The notes under the pieces: model-generated
What the model saw: the letters and a program-made list of their open reading frames with translations, nothing else
Told to the model about the DNA's origin: nothing
Databases searched by the model: none
Shown: in pieces, positions 1-6,095 of the stretch
Layout of the letters: each line of letters opens with the position of its first letter
How positions within the stretch are numbered: position 1 is the first letter of the stretch
Translations under genes and position numbers: made by a program
Assembly: GCA_902462015.1 (NCBI GenBank)
Contig: CABPZV010000086.1
Location: forward strand, 1-8,535
DNA length: 8,535 nt
Direction of reading: 5' to 3'
Source: an uncultured Eubacteriales bacterium
Lineage (GTDB): Bacteria > Bacillota > Clostridia > Oscillospirales > CAG-272

Positions 1-59
1 AAATATCAGCCGTTAACCAGACTTGTATATTAAGATACATAATGTGCGTTATGTGACAA
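1..59 (+). repeat. Left arm of 59-bp perfect inverted repeat
   Basis: Base i pairs with base 434-i without mismatch from 1 to 59; pairing fails at 60/374. The arm contains its own dyad, ACATAA (37-42), spacer TGTGCG (43-48), TTATGT (49-54). Two inverted half-sites around a 6-bp spacer are the typical layout of a tyrosine-recombinase core site. The arm may continue to the left of the window. Confidence 0.95.
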
Positions 60-101
60 ATAGCAGTAATTAAAATCTAATTAAAAGATTTTCTTTACCA
101 T

Positions 102-130
102 ATAATAACATAAAAACCGATATAAGTCAA
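102..130 (-). promoter_or_regulatory. Strong sigma-A-type promoter inside the invertible segment, pointing left
   Basis: Read on the minus strand: -35 TTGACT (125-130), 17-nt spacer, -10 TATTAT (102-107). Each box differs from consensus at one position and the spacing is optimal. Transcription should start near 95, cross the left arm and leave the window to the left. I found no comparably good rightward promoter between this site and the signal peptidase start at 484, so in this orientation the rightward operon lacks an obvious promoter. Confidence 0.75.
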
Positions 131-184
131 CCTATAAATTATTTTTTTCGAAAATATAATTAAAATACATATATGTAAGCGCGG

Positions 185-235
185 AAAAAAATCCTTTCTG
201 ATTATTTAAAAAAAACAATAAGAAAGGTTTTGTTT
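185..235. terminator. Bidirectional terminator-like hairpin in the middle of the invertible segment
   Basis: CCTTTCT (193-199) pairs with AGAAAGG (221-227). On the plus strand the stem is followed by TTTTGTTT (228-235); on the minus strand it is followed by A and then seven T (191 down to 185). Weaker outer pairing of GCGC at 179-182 with GCGC at 239-242 extends the dyad. The promoter lies between this hairpin and the left arm. The hairpin would therefore block read-through across the segment in both orientations, leaving only the outward promoter to fire. The stem is short (7 bp), so termination strength is uncertain. Confidence 0.55.
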
Positions 236-374
236 CTGCGCTCTGAAATTGTAACTAAACTCATACATTTACCGGTTTTTATTCCGCCGTATGGAGAATA
301 AAGGTCGTTCAAAGAATAGATTTCTGAGTTTTTCACACTGTCTCCGCCGGAAAAGCATATCCGGATATTTTGAA

Positions 375-433
375 TTGTCACATAACGCACATTATGTATC
401 TTAATATACAAGTCTGGTTAACGGCTGATATTT
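375..433 (-). repeat. Right arm of 59-bp perfect inverted repeat
   Basis: Exact reverse complement of 1-59, with the internal dyad mirrored at 380-397. It lies in what would be the 5' leader of the signal peptidase mRNA when the segment is inverted. The gene's ribosome binding site (471-476) lies outside the arm, so inversion would not alter translation signals. Confidence 0.95.
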
Positions 434-483
434 CAGCGAATCAGGAACCAAACAGATTTTGAGTATATACGAAAGGTATGGTC

Positions 484-1035
484 ATGAAGATGAGTCTAAG
501 TCCGAAAGCAAAGAATATTCTTTCCGCAGCGGGCAATTTTATTTCTTCATTTATAACGGCTGCAGCAGCAATTGTCGCGGCAATTTTTGTTCTGATAAAG
601 CTGCTTGGCTGGAATATGTTTTCGGTAGACAGTCCGAGCATGGCTCCGCTCTATCCGGTCGGAACTCTGGTAATTGTACAAAAAGCTGAGCCGGAGGAAA
701 TTGAGGTCGGCGATGTGATTACATATGTACTCAACGAGGACGGCGTTCTTGTAACCCACCGTGTTATAAAAATCAATGCGGATAACCGTACCTTCATCAC
801 AAAAGGAGACGCCAATAACACAGAAGATTCCCCAGTACTTTGGGACAACATGGTTGGCAGAGTTCTGCTCGGAATTCCGGCGCTCGGCCGTCCTGTACGG
901 TTTCTCACCGCTGAGGAAAACCGTCCGGCCGTCATTTCGGTGATTGCCGTCATATTTGTTTTTTCGCTTGTCTGGGATTTAATTGAGCGGAGGAAAAATA
1001 AGAAGGGCAGAAGGGTTCCGCGCCGGAAGCGATAA
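484..1035 (+). CDS. sipW: Signal peptidase I, ER-type (SipW-like)
   Basis: Membrane-bound signal peptidase that should cleave the signal sequences of the secreted proteins encoded next to it. I chose ATG 484 because AAAGG at 472-476 lies 7 nt before it; ATG 478 is only 1 nt from that site. The protein is 183 aa: an N-terminal membrane segment (about residues 12-42), the catalytic serine box S-P-S-M-A-P (Ser52), V-G-D-V-I-T-Y (about 75-81), T-H-R-V with His92, K-G-D-A-N-N (Asp109), a second membrane segment (about 149-167) and a very basic tail. His in place of the bacterial general-base Lys defines the ER-type/SipW class, which in Bacillus processes TasA and TapA. It is the first gene after the invertible segment, and three downstream genes carry the matching type of signal. 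Assignment to the SipW class is firm; the substrates are inferred. Confidence 0.93.
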   Translation: MKMSLSPKAKNILSAAGNFISSFITAAAAIVAAIFVLIKLLGWNMFSVDSPSMAPLYPVGTLVIVQKAEPEEIEVGDVITYVLNEDGVLVTHRVIKINADNRTFITKGDANNTEDSPVLWDNMVGRVLLGIPALGRPVRFLTAEENRPAVISVIAVIFVFSLVWDLIERRKNKKGRRVPRRKR

Positions 1036-1054
1036 AAGCTTAGGTAAGCGCAGA

Positions 1055-1084
1055 AAGCTTCGCGGATGTACAAGCTTGTTTTTT
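1055..1084 (+). terminator. Weak intercistronic terminator/attenuator-like hairpin
   Basis: AAGCTT (1055-1060) pairs with AAGCTT (1072-1077), followed by G and six T (1079-1084), in the 124-bp gap between the peptidase gene and the TasA-like gene. The stem is only 6 bp, so partial termination or RNA processing is more likely than a full stop. A third AAGCTT lies at 1036-1041. Confidence 0.35.
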
Positions 1085-1087
1085 ATG

Positions 1088-1121
1088 CTGCAGGGCGATA
1101 AATACGTCCCGGCCCTTGCAG
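1088..1121 (+). other. GC-rich intercistronic hairpin
   Basis: CTGCAGGGC (1088-1096) pairs with GCCCTTGCAG (1112-1121) with one bulged A. No T-run follows directly; an AT-rich stretch leads to the strong ribosome binding site at 1144-1152. It could protect the 5' end of a processed downstream mRNA so that fibre subunit and peptidase are made in different amounts. That role is inferred. Confidence 0.4.
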
Positions 1122-1159
1122 TGTGAAAATATATATTTTTATAAAAGGAGGCAATAAAA

Positions 1160-1798
1160 TTGAGAAAAAGCCAAAAGCTATTGGTTACAAGCCTGCTGCT
1201 TGCAGTTATAGCTGTACTCACGGTTTCACCTACGCTGTCGTGGCTGTCATCAACAAGCGCTCCGGTAATCAATACCTTCGCGGGCGGAGTAATTTCCGTA
1301 AAGCTGGATGAGGCACTTGTCGGCACAGACGGAAAAGAAATAACCGGTGAGGGAGCACAGCGTGTAAACTCCAATAACTACAAGTATACGGCGGGCGCTG
1401 TACTGGACAAAGACCCGACTCCTACAGTGCTGAAAGGCAGTGAGGAATGCTATGTATTCCTGCTTGTGGATAACGGACTTGACGACAAGTTTACCATTAA
1501 CTACGACACGGCGTCATGGTTGAAGGTTGCACAGTCGGAGGGAAAAGCCGTCTATGCCTACAGCAGCCGTGTGAACGCGTCGGAGTCGACCGAGGATATT
1601 GTACTTAAGCCAATATTCACAACTGTAACCGTTTCAGAAAATCTGACGGCGGAGGATATCTCGTCGCTCGGCGAAAGAAAGCTCTCTGTAACGGCGTTTG
1701 CAGTTCAGGCGGCTTCAATTGCGTCAAATACTGCGATTGACCTGGCTGTCCAGCAGCTGCTTCCCGGAAGCACAGCGGAATATCCGAGCATTGGTTAA
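1160..1798 (+). CDS. TasA/camelysin-like secreted protein with SipW-type signal
   Basis: The start is TTG 1160, because AAAGGAGGC (1144-1152) lies 7 nt upstream and the basic N-terminus fits a signal peptide. The protein is 212 aa. A hydrophobic signal (about residues 6-24) is followed by the box S-W-L-S-S (27-31) and V-I-N-T-F (36-40), then V-I-S-V-K-L-D, the hallmark start of SipW-dependent TasA/camelysin proteins. The rest is beta-rich, with a stretch near P-T-P-T-V-L-K-G and Y-V-F-L-L-V-D-N resembling the strand pattern after the signal in this family. Known family members form extracellular amyloid-like or donor-strand fibres in biofilm matrix, or act as surface proteins. I infer that this is the main fibre subunit of the operon. 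I see no metal-binding HExxH motif, so protease activity is not supported. Confidence 0.75.
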   Translation: MRKSQKLLVTSLLLAVIAVLTVSPTLSWLSSTSAPVINTFAGGVISVKLDEALVGTDGKEITGEGAQRVNSNNYKYTAGAVLDKDPTPTVLKGSEECYVFLLVDNGLDDKFTINYDTASWLKVAQSEGKAVYAYSSRVNASESTEDIVLKPIFTTVTVSENLTAEDISSLGERKLSVTAFAVQAASIASNTAIDLAVQQLLPGSTAEYPSIG

Positions 1799-1828
1799 GG
1801 AAGTTTAATCTGAGAGGAGGTATACGGC

Positions 1829-2179
1829 ATGACTGAAAACAAGGAGCTGACCTTTGTGTTCAAACAGTTTTTTATGCTTGTTCTGTGCGTCAGTCTGGCA
1901 GCCGGTCTGTGCTCGCAGCCGCTGAAAAGCACTGTTTCCTATATTTCCTCACTTTCGGAAACCTGCGTTAATACCTTTACAGGAGAAAGGGCGGAGCCTG
2001 TACCGTCTGAGCCCGGGCAGGACGAGCCGGGCAAACCGGAAAATCCGGGAAATGCTGAATCGCCTCCTACGGGCGATTACATTCAGTCCGAATGGTATGT
2101 ATTCGGTATGCTGGTCGGTCTTGCAGGCATTGCTGCAACCGTCAGGTCGGGACGTAGGGAGATTAGATTTTGGAAATAA
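1829..2179 (+). CDS. Small SipW-type, wall-anchored stalk protein with SPPTGD sorting signal
   Basis: A strong GAGAGGAGG (1812-1820) precedes ATG 1829 by 8 nt. The protein is 116 aa: a signal region (about 8-28); a box V-S-Y-I-S-S (36-41) with C-V-N-T-F (46-50) that aligns without gaps to the upstream TasA-like protein; a proline/glutamate-rich stalk (about 55-80); S-P-P-T-G-D (78-83); a hydrophobic segment (about 88-104); and an Arg-rich tail. The last three parts form a sortase cell-wall sorting signal of the SPxTG variety used by some clostridial class B sortases. There is almost no globular domain, so I infer an anchor or base that fixes the fibre to the wall, playing the part TapA plays in Bacillus. 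No sortase gene is in the window, and I cannot name a family for the whole protein. Confidence 0.75.
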   Translation: MTENKELTFVFKQFFMLVLCVSLAAGLCSQPLKSTVSYISSLSETCVNTFTGERAEPVPSEPGQDEPGKPENPGNAESPPTGDYIQSEWYVFGMLVGLAGIAATVRSGRREIRFWK

Positions 2180-2261
2180 AATAAGAGAAAACAGCGTGAA
2201 AAATGGAGAAATACTCACTCCAAATACACTTTTTCGCGCAGAAAGGCATGGATTATCACAT

Positions 2262-4193
2262 ATGAAGATAAATAAAAAAAATGTTCTTACAACAAGCCTT
2301 GCGGCCACACTTGCAGCGGCTATGATAATCGGCGGCGGTACAATTGCTTATCTTCAGGATGATACGGAAAAGGTCGTGAACGAGTTCGACACAAACAAGG
2401 TTTTGGTCAAGCTGAGCGAGACGGGGACTAATGATAATGGAATCAATGATTCGTATGAGATTATTCCGGGTACCTCCGCAGCAAAAGACCCTAAGGTAAC
2501 CGTGGACAATACGCTTGACTCATATGTCTATGTCAGAGTAACTGATACTACTGAAAATCTTGTAAAATACCAAATCGCAGATGGCTGGACGCTTCTTGAC
2601 GGCTTTACCGATGTGTACTACCGCGAGGTTAAAGCTGACGGTGAAAATGAGTTTTACGTTCTCGCTGACAATACCGTTTATTATGACGCGGCACTGCAGA
2701 ACAGCGACATGCTGACTGCAAACGGAGAGCTTAAAGACGGTATCAAGCTGACCTTCAAGGCGTTCGCAATTCAGAAAACGCCGTTCGACGATCCCATGCT
2801 TGCTTACGGGTATGCCGCAGGCACAGCAGTTACAAATGAAAGTTCGATTCAAGACGCTGTAAAAGCTGCAAATACTGCGGAAGAACCTGCGGTTCTGCTT
2901 TTAAATAAAGATGTTAGCTTAGAGTCACCTCTTACCATTAATGCAGAACATGGACTTACGCTTGTAGGAGACGGCACGACGACAGTGACAGGAAAACCTA
3001 TTTCTCTAAATTGTGGTGAAAATGTCATAATCTCCGGAATTGATTTTAAAAACGGTACTGTAAACACCTTAAGTGGTAATAGTGGTACAGGAACTGACGA
3101 GTCCAGCATCTATGTATCTAATACGGACGAAATTAAAAACCTGGTTATTGAGAATTGCAGCTTTGAAGATTCAGGGTGGGATTCCATACAGTTGACGAAT
3201 CCGAATATCGAAAGCATTGCAATCCGCGGCAATAGCTTTAAAAATAATAAAAAAGGTTGGAGATATATTCACCTTGAACTTAGGGATGCTAATAACCCTG
3301 GCAAATATACTGCATCGAATACTAAGCTGGAAGTTACCGGAAATACCTTTATCAATGTTTCTGAAGATTATTGCGGAGATAGCGCCATTACAATATCGGG
3401 TTTCTATTTTGATAATATGACGATTGAAGGAAACGCGGTACTGGGAGATGGGTCAACTGCTTTGAATAGTACAATAATTTGGATTTGCAATGGAAAAAAC
3501 TTTAATGAACTTTATAGTGAAGAACAGATTAAAGCTGCATTTATATCCGCTGCGGCGGCCGTATCAAGCTACAGTGAAATGCTTGGCGCCATTAGTGATA
3601 TAAAAACTGGTGAAACAATTGTTCTGATGGATGATATTGCAGTAGATGCACCTTTGAACTTCATCAATGCAGATGCATCATCAGATTCCACTGTTAAGAT
3701 TAATTTGAATTTGAACGGAAATATAATCTTTGCTGAAAAGGATATCTGGAGTGATAATGATTGGTCTCTCATCAGCGTAGGCGCCGGCGTTGATCTCACG
3801 ATTGATGGAAACGGAAGCGTGAAAGCAATTCCGAATGACAGCTATGCTGCTGACGTCTGGGGAGGCGGTAAGCTTACCATAAACGGCGGTACATATATTG
3901 GCAACGTACACGCCGTATATGTATTTGAGGGAGAGCTTGTTGTCAACGGAGGAGCATTCAGTGTTCAGCAGAAATTTTCAGAGACACAGCCCGATCAGTT
4001 TGTCCTGAACTGCTATGACTCGAATTATAAAAATGAAACCGCAAAAATTACCGTAAACGGAGGCAGCTTTGCCGGATTCAATCCTGAAAACTGTGAAGCA
4101 GAGGGAAAAGAAACAAAATTTACATCAGCGGACTGCACAGTAACTCCAGCGACAGATGATAACGGTATTATATGGTATACTGTTACGAAATAA
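2262..4193 (+). CDS. Large secreted parallel beta-helix protein with SipW-type signal (putative adhesin)
   Basis: I use ATG 2262 because it begins a canonical signal peptide (K-I-N-K-K-N then a hydrophobic stretch). The open frame extends up to 2052, but that part overlaps the previous gene and would bury the signal. The ribosome binding site is weak (GGA at 2250-2252, or AAAGG at 2242-2246, 15 nt away). The protein is 643 aa. Signal box: I-A-Y-L-Q-D (28-33) and V-V-N-E-F (38-42). About 45-190 is a camelysin-like beta domain. From about 195 to 400 there are pectate-lyase-like beta-helix rungs (repeated L-V-I-E-N-C-S-F, I-A-I-R-G-N-S-F, L-E-V-T-G-N-T-F, M-T-I-E-G-N). About 430-640 is a second helix-like region with L-T-I-N-G-G, L-V-V-N-G-G and I-T-V-N-G-G turns. 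No catalytic residues were recognised, and there is no wall anchor of its own. Binding to host or plant glycans is inferred. Confidence 0.8.
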   Translation: MKINKKNVLTTSLAATLAAAMIIGGGTIAYLQDDTEKVVNEFDTNKVLVKLSETGTNDNGINDSYEIIPGTSAAKDPKVTVDNTLDSYVYVRVTDTTENLVKYQIADGWTLLDGFTDVYYREVKADGENEFYVLADNTVYYDAALQNSDMLTANGELKDGIKLTFKAFAIQKTPFDDPMLAYGYAAGTAVTNESSIQDAVKAANTAEEPAVLLLNKDVSLESPLTINAEHGLTLVGDGTTTVTGKPISLNCGENVIISGIDFKNGTVNTLSGNSGTGTDESSIYVSNTDEIKNLVIENCSFEDSGWDSIQLTNPNIESIAIRGNSFKNNKKGWRYIHLELRDANNPGKYTASNTKLEVTGNTFINVSEDYCGDSAITISGFYFDNMTIEGNAVLGDGSTALNSTIIWICNGKNFNELYSEEQIKAAFISAAAAVSSYSEMLGAISDIKTGETIVLMDDIAVDAPLNFINADASSDSTVKINLNLNGNIIFAEKDIWSDNDWSLISVGAGVDLTIDGNGSVKAIPNDSYAADVWGGGKLTINGGTYIGNVHAVYVFEGELVVNGGAFSVQQKFSETQPDQFVLNCYDSNYKNETAKITVNGGSFAGFNPENCEAEGKETKFTSADCTVTPATDDNGIIWYTVTK

Positions 4194-4235
4194 AATACTG
4201 ATGTGAAGCATCGCAAAAAATAACATCACAAAAGG

Positions 4236-4266
4236 GTCAGTCTCATTCTATGAGGCTGACTTTTTT
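4236..4266 (+). terminator. Strong intrinsic terminator of the sipW operon
   Basis: GTCAGTCTCA (4236-4245), loop TTCTA, TGAGGCTGAC (4251-4260), then six T (4261-4266). The stem is 10 bp with one G-T pair. It lies 43 bp after the beta-helix gene and closes the operon. Confidence 0.92.
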
Positions 4267-4392
4267 AATGCGGCCGGTGCGGCGAAAAGTTAATATAATT
4301 ATCGGAAATTTGCAAAAGAATTCTGATTTTGCCTTGACTTTCGTATATCCAAGGGTTTGATGAATAAATTACATGTTTTTTTAGAAATCACG

Positions 4393-4422
4393 ATAACAGA
4401 TTTTACAGCGGAACTGTATAAT
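4393..4422 (+). promoter_or_regulatory. Candidate promoter for the second surface operon
   Basis: A perfect -10 TATAAT (4417-4422) with a poor -35 ATAACA (4393-4398, four of six) at 18-nt spacing. The predicted start is about 20 nt before the gene at 4450, just ahead of its AAGGAAGGAG site (4433-4442). An isolated TTGACT at 4334-4339 has no -10 at usable distance. The region 4194-4449 holds nothing else I can name besides the terminator. Confidence 0.45.
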
Positions 4423-4449
4423 AAAGCCAAGTAAGGAAGGAGAGCCGTC

Positions 4450-4935
4450 ATGAAGAAACAGTTTCCCATATTTATTGCTGTATTTGTCACTGCAGTACTG
4501 ATTTTAAGCGTTGTAATATTTCAAAACGGGAATGCTGATGACGGTGTCTCCGGAATCAGATATAATTCGGATCAGCCGCAGCCCTGGAGTGAAAATCTTC
4601 CTGATGGCAGCAATGCCGAAGGAATCAAGATACCGGGCTTCGGAAGGCTGTATTTTCCGGCAGATTCCGACAGGGTACAGATGACTTTGGCAAATCCGAG
4701 TGATAATCACTGTTATTTTGTCTATACAATTAATTTAAACGAATCTGATGGTGAGCTGCTCTACACCTCCTGCAATATTGAGCCGGGTATGGCTTTGTCG
4801 GAGATCACACTTTCACGCTCGCTTGCAGCGGGAGAATATGTACTTTATATTCATGTAACGCCCTATGATTCAGACAGCGGAAAGCGGCTTAATAATGCGC
4901 TTCTGAAAGCGCCGCTCGTTGTCACCGCAGAATAA
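4450..4935 (+). CDS. Small membrane-anchored, beta-rich exported protein of unknown function
   Basis: AAGGAAGGAG (4433-4442) precedes ATG 4450. The 161-aa product has K-K then one hydrophobic helix (about 5-25) with no clear cleavage site. A short polar linker follows, then a single beta-rich domain beginning I-K-I-P-G-F-G-R-L-Y-F-P-A-D (59-72), continuing N-P-S-D-N-H-C-Y-F-V-Y (82-92), I-E-P-G-M (110-114), L-A-A-G-E-Y (125-130). Two cysteines (88, 108) could form a disulphide. From memory, small proteins of this type occur beside surface-adhesin genes in gut Bacillota; I cannot name the family or confirm that here. It probably acts at the outer face of the membrane with the next two genes. 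A role in folding or assembly of the secreted subunit is possible but unproven. Confidence 0.7.
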   Translation: MKKQFPIFIAVFVTAVLILSVVIFQNGNADDGVSGIRYNSDQPQPWSENLPDGSNAEGIKIPGFGRLYFPADSDRVQMTLANPSDNHCYFVYTINLNESDGELLYTSCNIEPGMALSEITLSRSLAAGEYVLYIHVTPYDSDSGKRLNNALLKAPLVVTAE

Positions 4936-5003
4936 TCTGTTCTTAATGCCGGCCGGCTTGAGATAAATAAAAACAAAATCGCAAATTCGGAGGAAAACAA
5001 TCG

Positions 5004-5537
5004 ATGAAAAATAAAAAAATTATCTCACTTATGCTCGCAGTATGCGCCGTTTTGACTGTGTCGGCGGTTTCCGTATCGGCAGCAAGCGCTGTTCAGAACG
5101 CCACTGAAGCCCTTGGTACAGAGTGGACATATGAGCTGAAAAACGATCCTACCTACACCATTACCATTCCTTCTGCTGTTGAACTGTCCAAAAATGGAAC
5201 GCAGGTCGAAATCACAGCGGAAAATGTTGCAAATCTTGACGGTCAGCGCGTCTCGGTTACGATTGCCGGAACAGACGCGTTCAGAAATCAGATGGTACTC
5301 TCAGGCAAAGACGCAAACGGCAGAAGCACATCTCTGCGGTATTCCATTACCACAGAAAGCGGCGAATTTATTGAAACCAATGCGTCAAGCGGAGCAGTTT
5401 GCGTTGACAAAGAACTTGCATCCTTTACTGAAGACGGAACATCAACATTCACGGTTACTCCTATCGCTCTTCCTTCTTCTGCTAAAGGCGTAACCTACAG
5501 CGGAAGCATGACATATGGCATCGAACTCGTTGATTAA
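5004..5537 (+). CDS. Secreted beta-sandwich-like surface protein
   Basis: GGAGG (4989-4993) lies 10 nt before ATG 5004. The 177-aa product has a classical signal peptide (basic K-N-K-K, hydrophobic core, S-V-S-A cleavable around residue 26), so it would use an ordinary signal peptidase rather than SipW. The mature part is rich in Thr, Ser and alternating hydrophobics: Y-T-I-T-I-P-S-A-V-E-L (about 51-61), V-E-I-T-A-E-N-V, V-S-V-T-I-A-G, a late F-T-V-T-P-I-A-L-P and a closing Y-S-G-S-M-T-Y-G-I-E. This is the pattern of WxL-like or fimbrial-type beta-sandwich proteins, but I see no W-x-L motif and do not claim that family. It has no anchor of its own. The next gene overlaps its last 23 bp and encodes an anchor, which suggests the two products work together at equal dose. 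Confidence 0.75.
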   Translation: MKNKKIISLMLAVCAVLTVSAVSVSAASAVQNATEALGTEWTYELKNDPTYTITIPSAVELSKNGTQVEITAENVANLDGQRVSVTIAGTDAFRNQMVLSGKDANGRSTSLRYSITTESGEFIETNASSGAVCVDKELASFTEDGTSTFTVTPIALPSSAKGVTYSGSMTYGIELVD

Positions 5538-5826
5538 GAAAAAAGTGATACCTGCCATGTTGACAGCCGTTATTCTGGCTATCAGCATGGCAGTTTCCGT
5601 ATCAGCCGAGAGCGGCACATCGTTCTCATTCACGTTGGAAGAGGAAACGGTTATCACGGATTATGAGATTCCGATGGATAGCGGTACAAACAGCGGTACG
5701 GATAAATCAATATCACCCAAAACCGGAGATGAGGCTTCGTCGGTACTGTGGATCGCTTTACTGATAAGCTCTGCCGGTATGCTTGGAATACTGTGTCTTG
5801 ACAGAAAGAAAAAAACTAAACAATAG
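5515..5826 (+). CDS. Mini wall-anchor protein with SPKTGD sorting signal
   Basis: ATG 5515 lies 8 nt after GGAAG (5502-5506), inside the end of the previous gene, giving a 23-bp overlap that implies translational coupling. The 103-aa product has K-K-K and a hydrophobic signal with V-S-V-S-A cleavage near residue 31. Only about 35 mature residues follow (F-S-F-T-L-E-E-E-T-V-I then a Ser/Gly/Thr linker), then S-P-K-T-G-D (67-72), a membrane segment (about 75-95) and R-K-K-K. The C-terminus is a sortase sorting signal with the same SP-x-TGD form as the stalk protein at 1829-2179, so one sortase could serve both operons. A short beta-prone segment attached to a wall anchor suggests that it holds another subunit, probably the product of the overlapping gene. 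That partner role is inferred. Confidence 0.78.
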   Translation: MASNSLIKKKVIPAMLTAVILAISMAVSVSAESGTSFSFTLEEETVITDYEIPMDSGTNSGTDKSISPKTGDEASSVLWIALLISSAGMLGILCLDRKKKTKQ

Positions 5827-5842
5827 TAATATATTCCCATTC

Positions 5843-5879
5843 AAAAGGCAGCGGAAAAGTTTTGCTTTCCGCCGCTTTT
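5843..5879 (+). terminator. Intrinsic terminator after the second surface operon
   Basis: AAAAGGCAGCGGAAA (5843-5857) pairs with TTTCCGCCGCTTTT (5866-5879) with a small internal mismatch. The 3' side ends in TTTTGTGTATT, a modest T-tract. The rest of 5880-6081 is AT-rich and holds no gene I can support. I found no convincing sigma-F or sigma-G type promoter for sigG in it. Confidence 0.65.
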
Positions 5880-6095
5880 GTGTATTCAGAATAAAAATTA
5901 TTTTATGATAGAATACCATATATCAGATCGTTTTTACATCCATTTTGCAATGCCGAATTCTTTTTTCATTGCCAATGTTTGTTAAATTGTCAGCAGTGCA
6001 TATTTTCCTCTCCGTTTTGTCAATACTTTTATCAGTGATGAAGATAAAAATTCATCCTCAATATCTGTATCGGCATCAAGCGGAGGAAGTCTTGG

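Larger units (their letters stand above)
1..433. promoter_or_regulatory. Putative invertible (phase-variable) promoter segment, OFF orientation for the rightward operon
   Basis: Seen directly: two perfect 59-bp inverted arms (1-59 and 375-433) enclose 315 bp of AT-rich DNA. The spacer has a near-consensus promoter pointing left and a two-way terminator-like hairpin, and I see no convincing coding sequence in it. The right arm ends 50 bp before the start of the signal peptidase gene. Known: site-specific recombinases invert such promoter cassettes between inverted repeats in many gut bacteria, turning surface-structure operons on and off. Inferred: by reflection (position i goes to 434-i) the inverted form would put the -35 at 304-309 and the -10 at 327-332 on the + strand, with transcription starting near 339 and reading into the sipW operon. 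The left arm begins at the first base of the window, so it could extend further. An alternative is a small non-autonomous transposable element carrying a promoter. Confidence 0.8.

Noticed and set aside
202..411. 69-codon minus-strand frame in the invertible segment (TTG start), with an internal GTG start behind GGAG giving about 44 aa
   Set aside because: It starts inside the repeat arm, ends inside the terminator hairpin, lacks its own good promoter and resembles no protein I know. The internal GTG version is possible but unsupported.
651..1374. Minus-strand frames opposite sipW and the TasA-like gene
   Set aside because: Shadows of well-supported genes, low complexity, no ribosome binding sites.
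2052..2261. Upstream extension of the beta-helix gene
   Set aside because: It overlaps the previous gene in another frame and would place about 70 residues before a clear signal peptide.
4334..4339. TTGACT as a -35 box
   Set aside because: No -10-like sequence at 16-19 nt.
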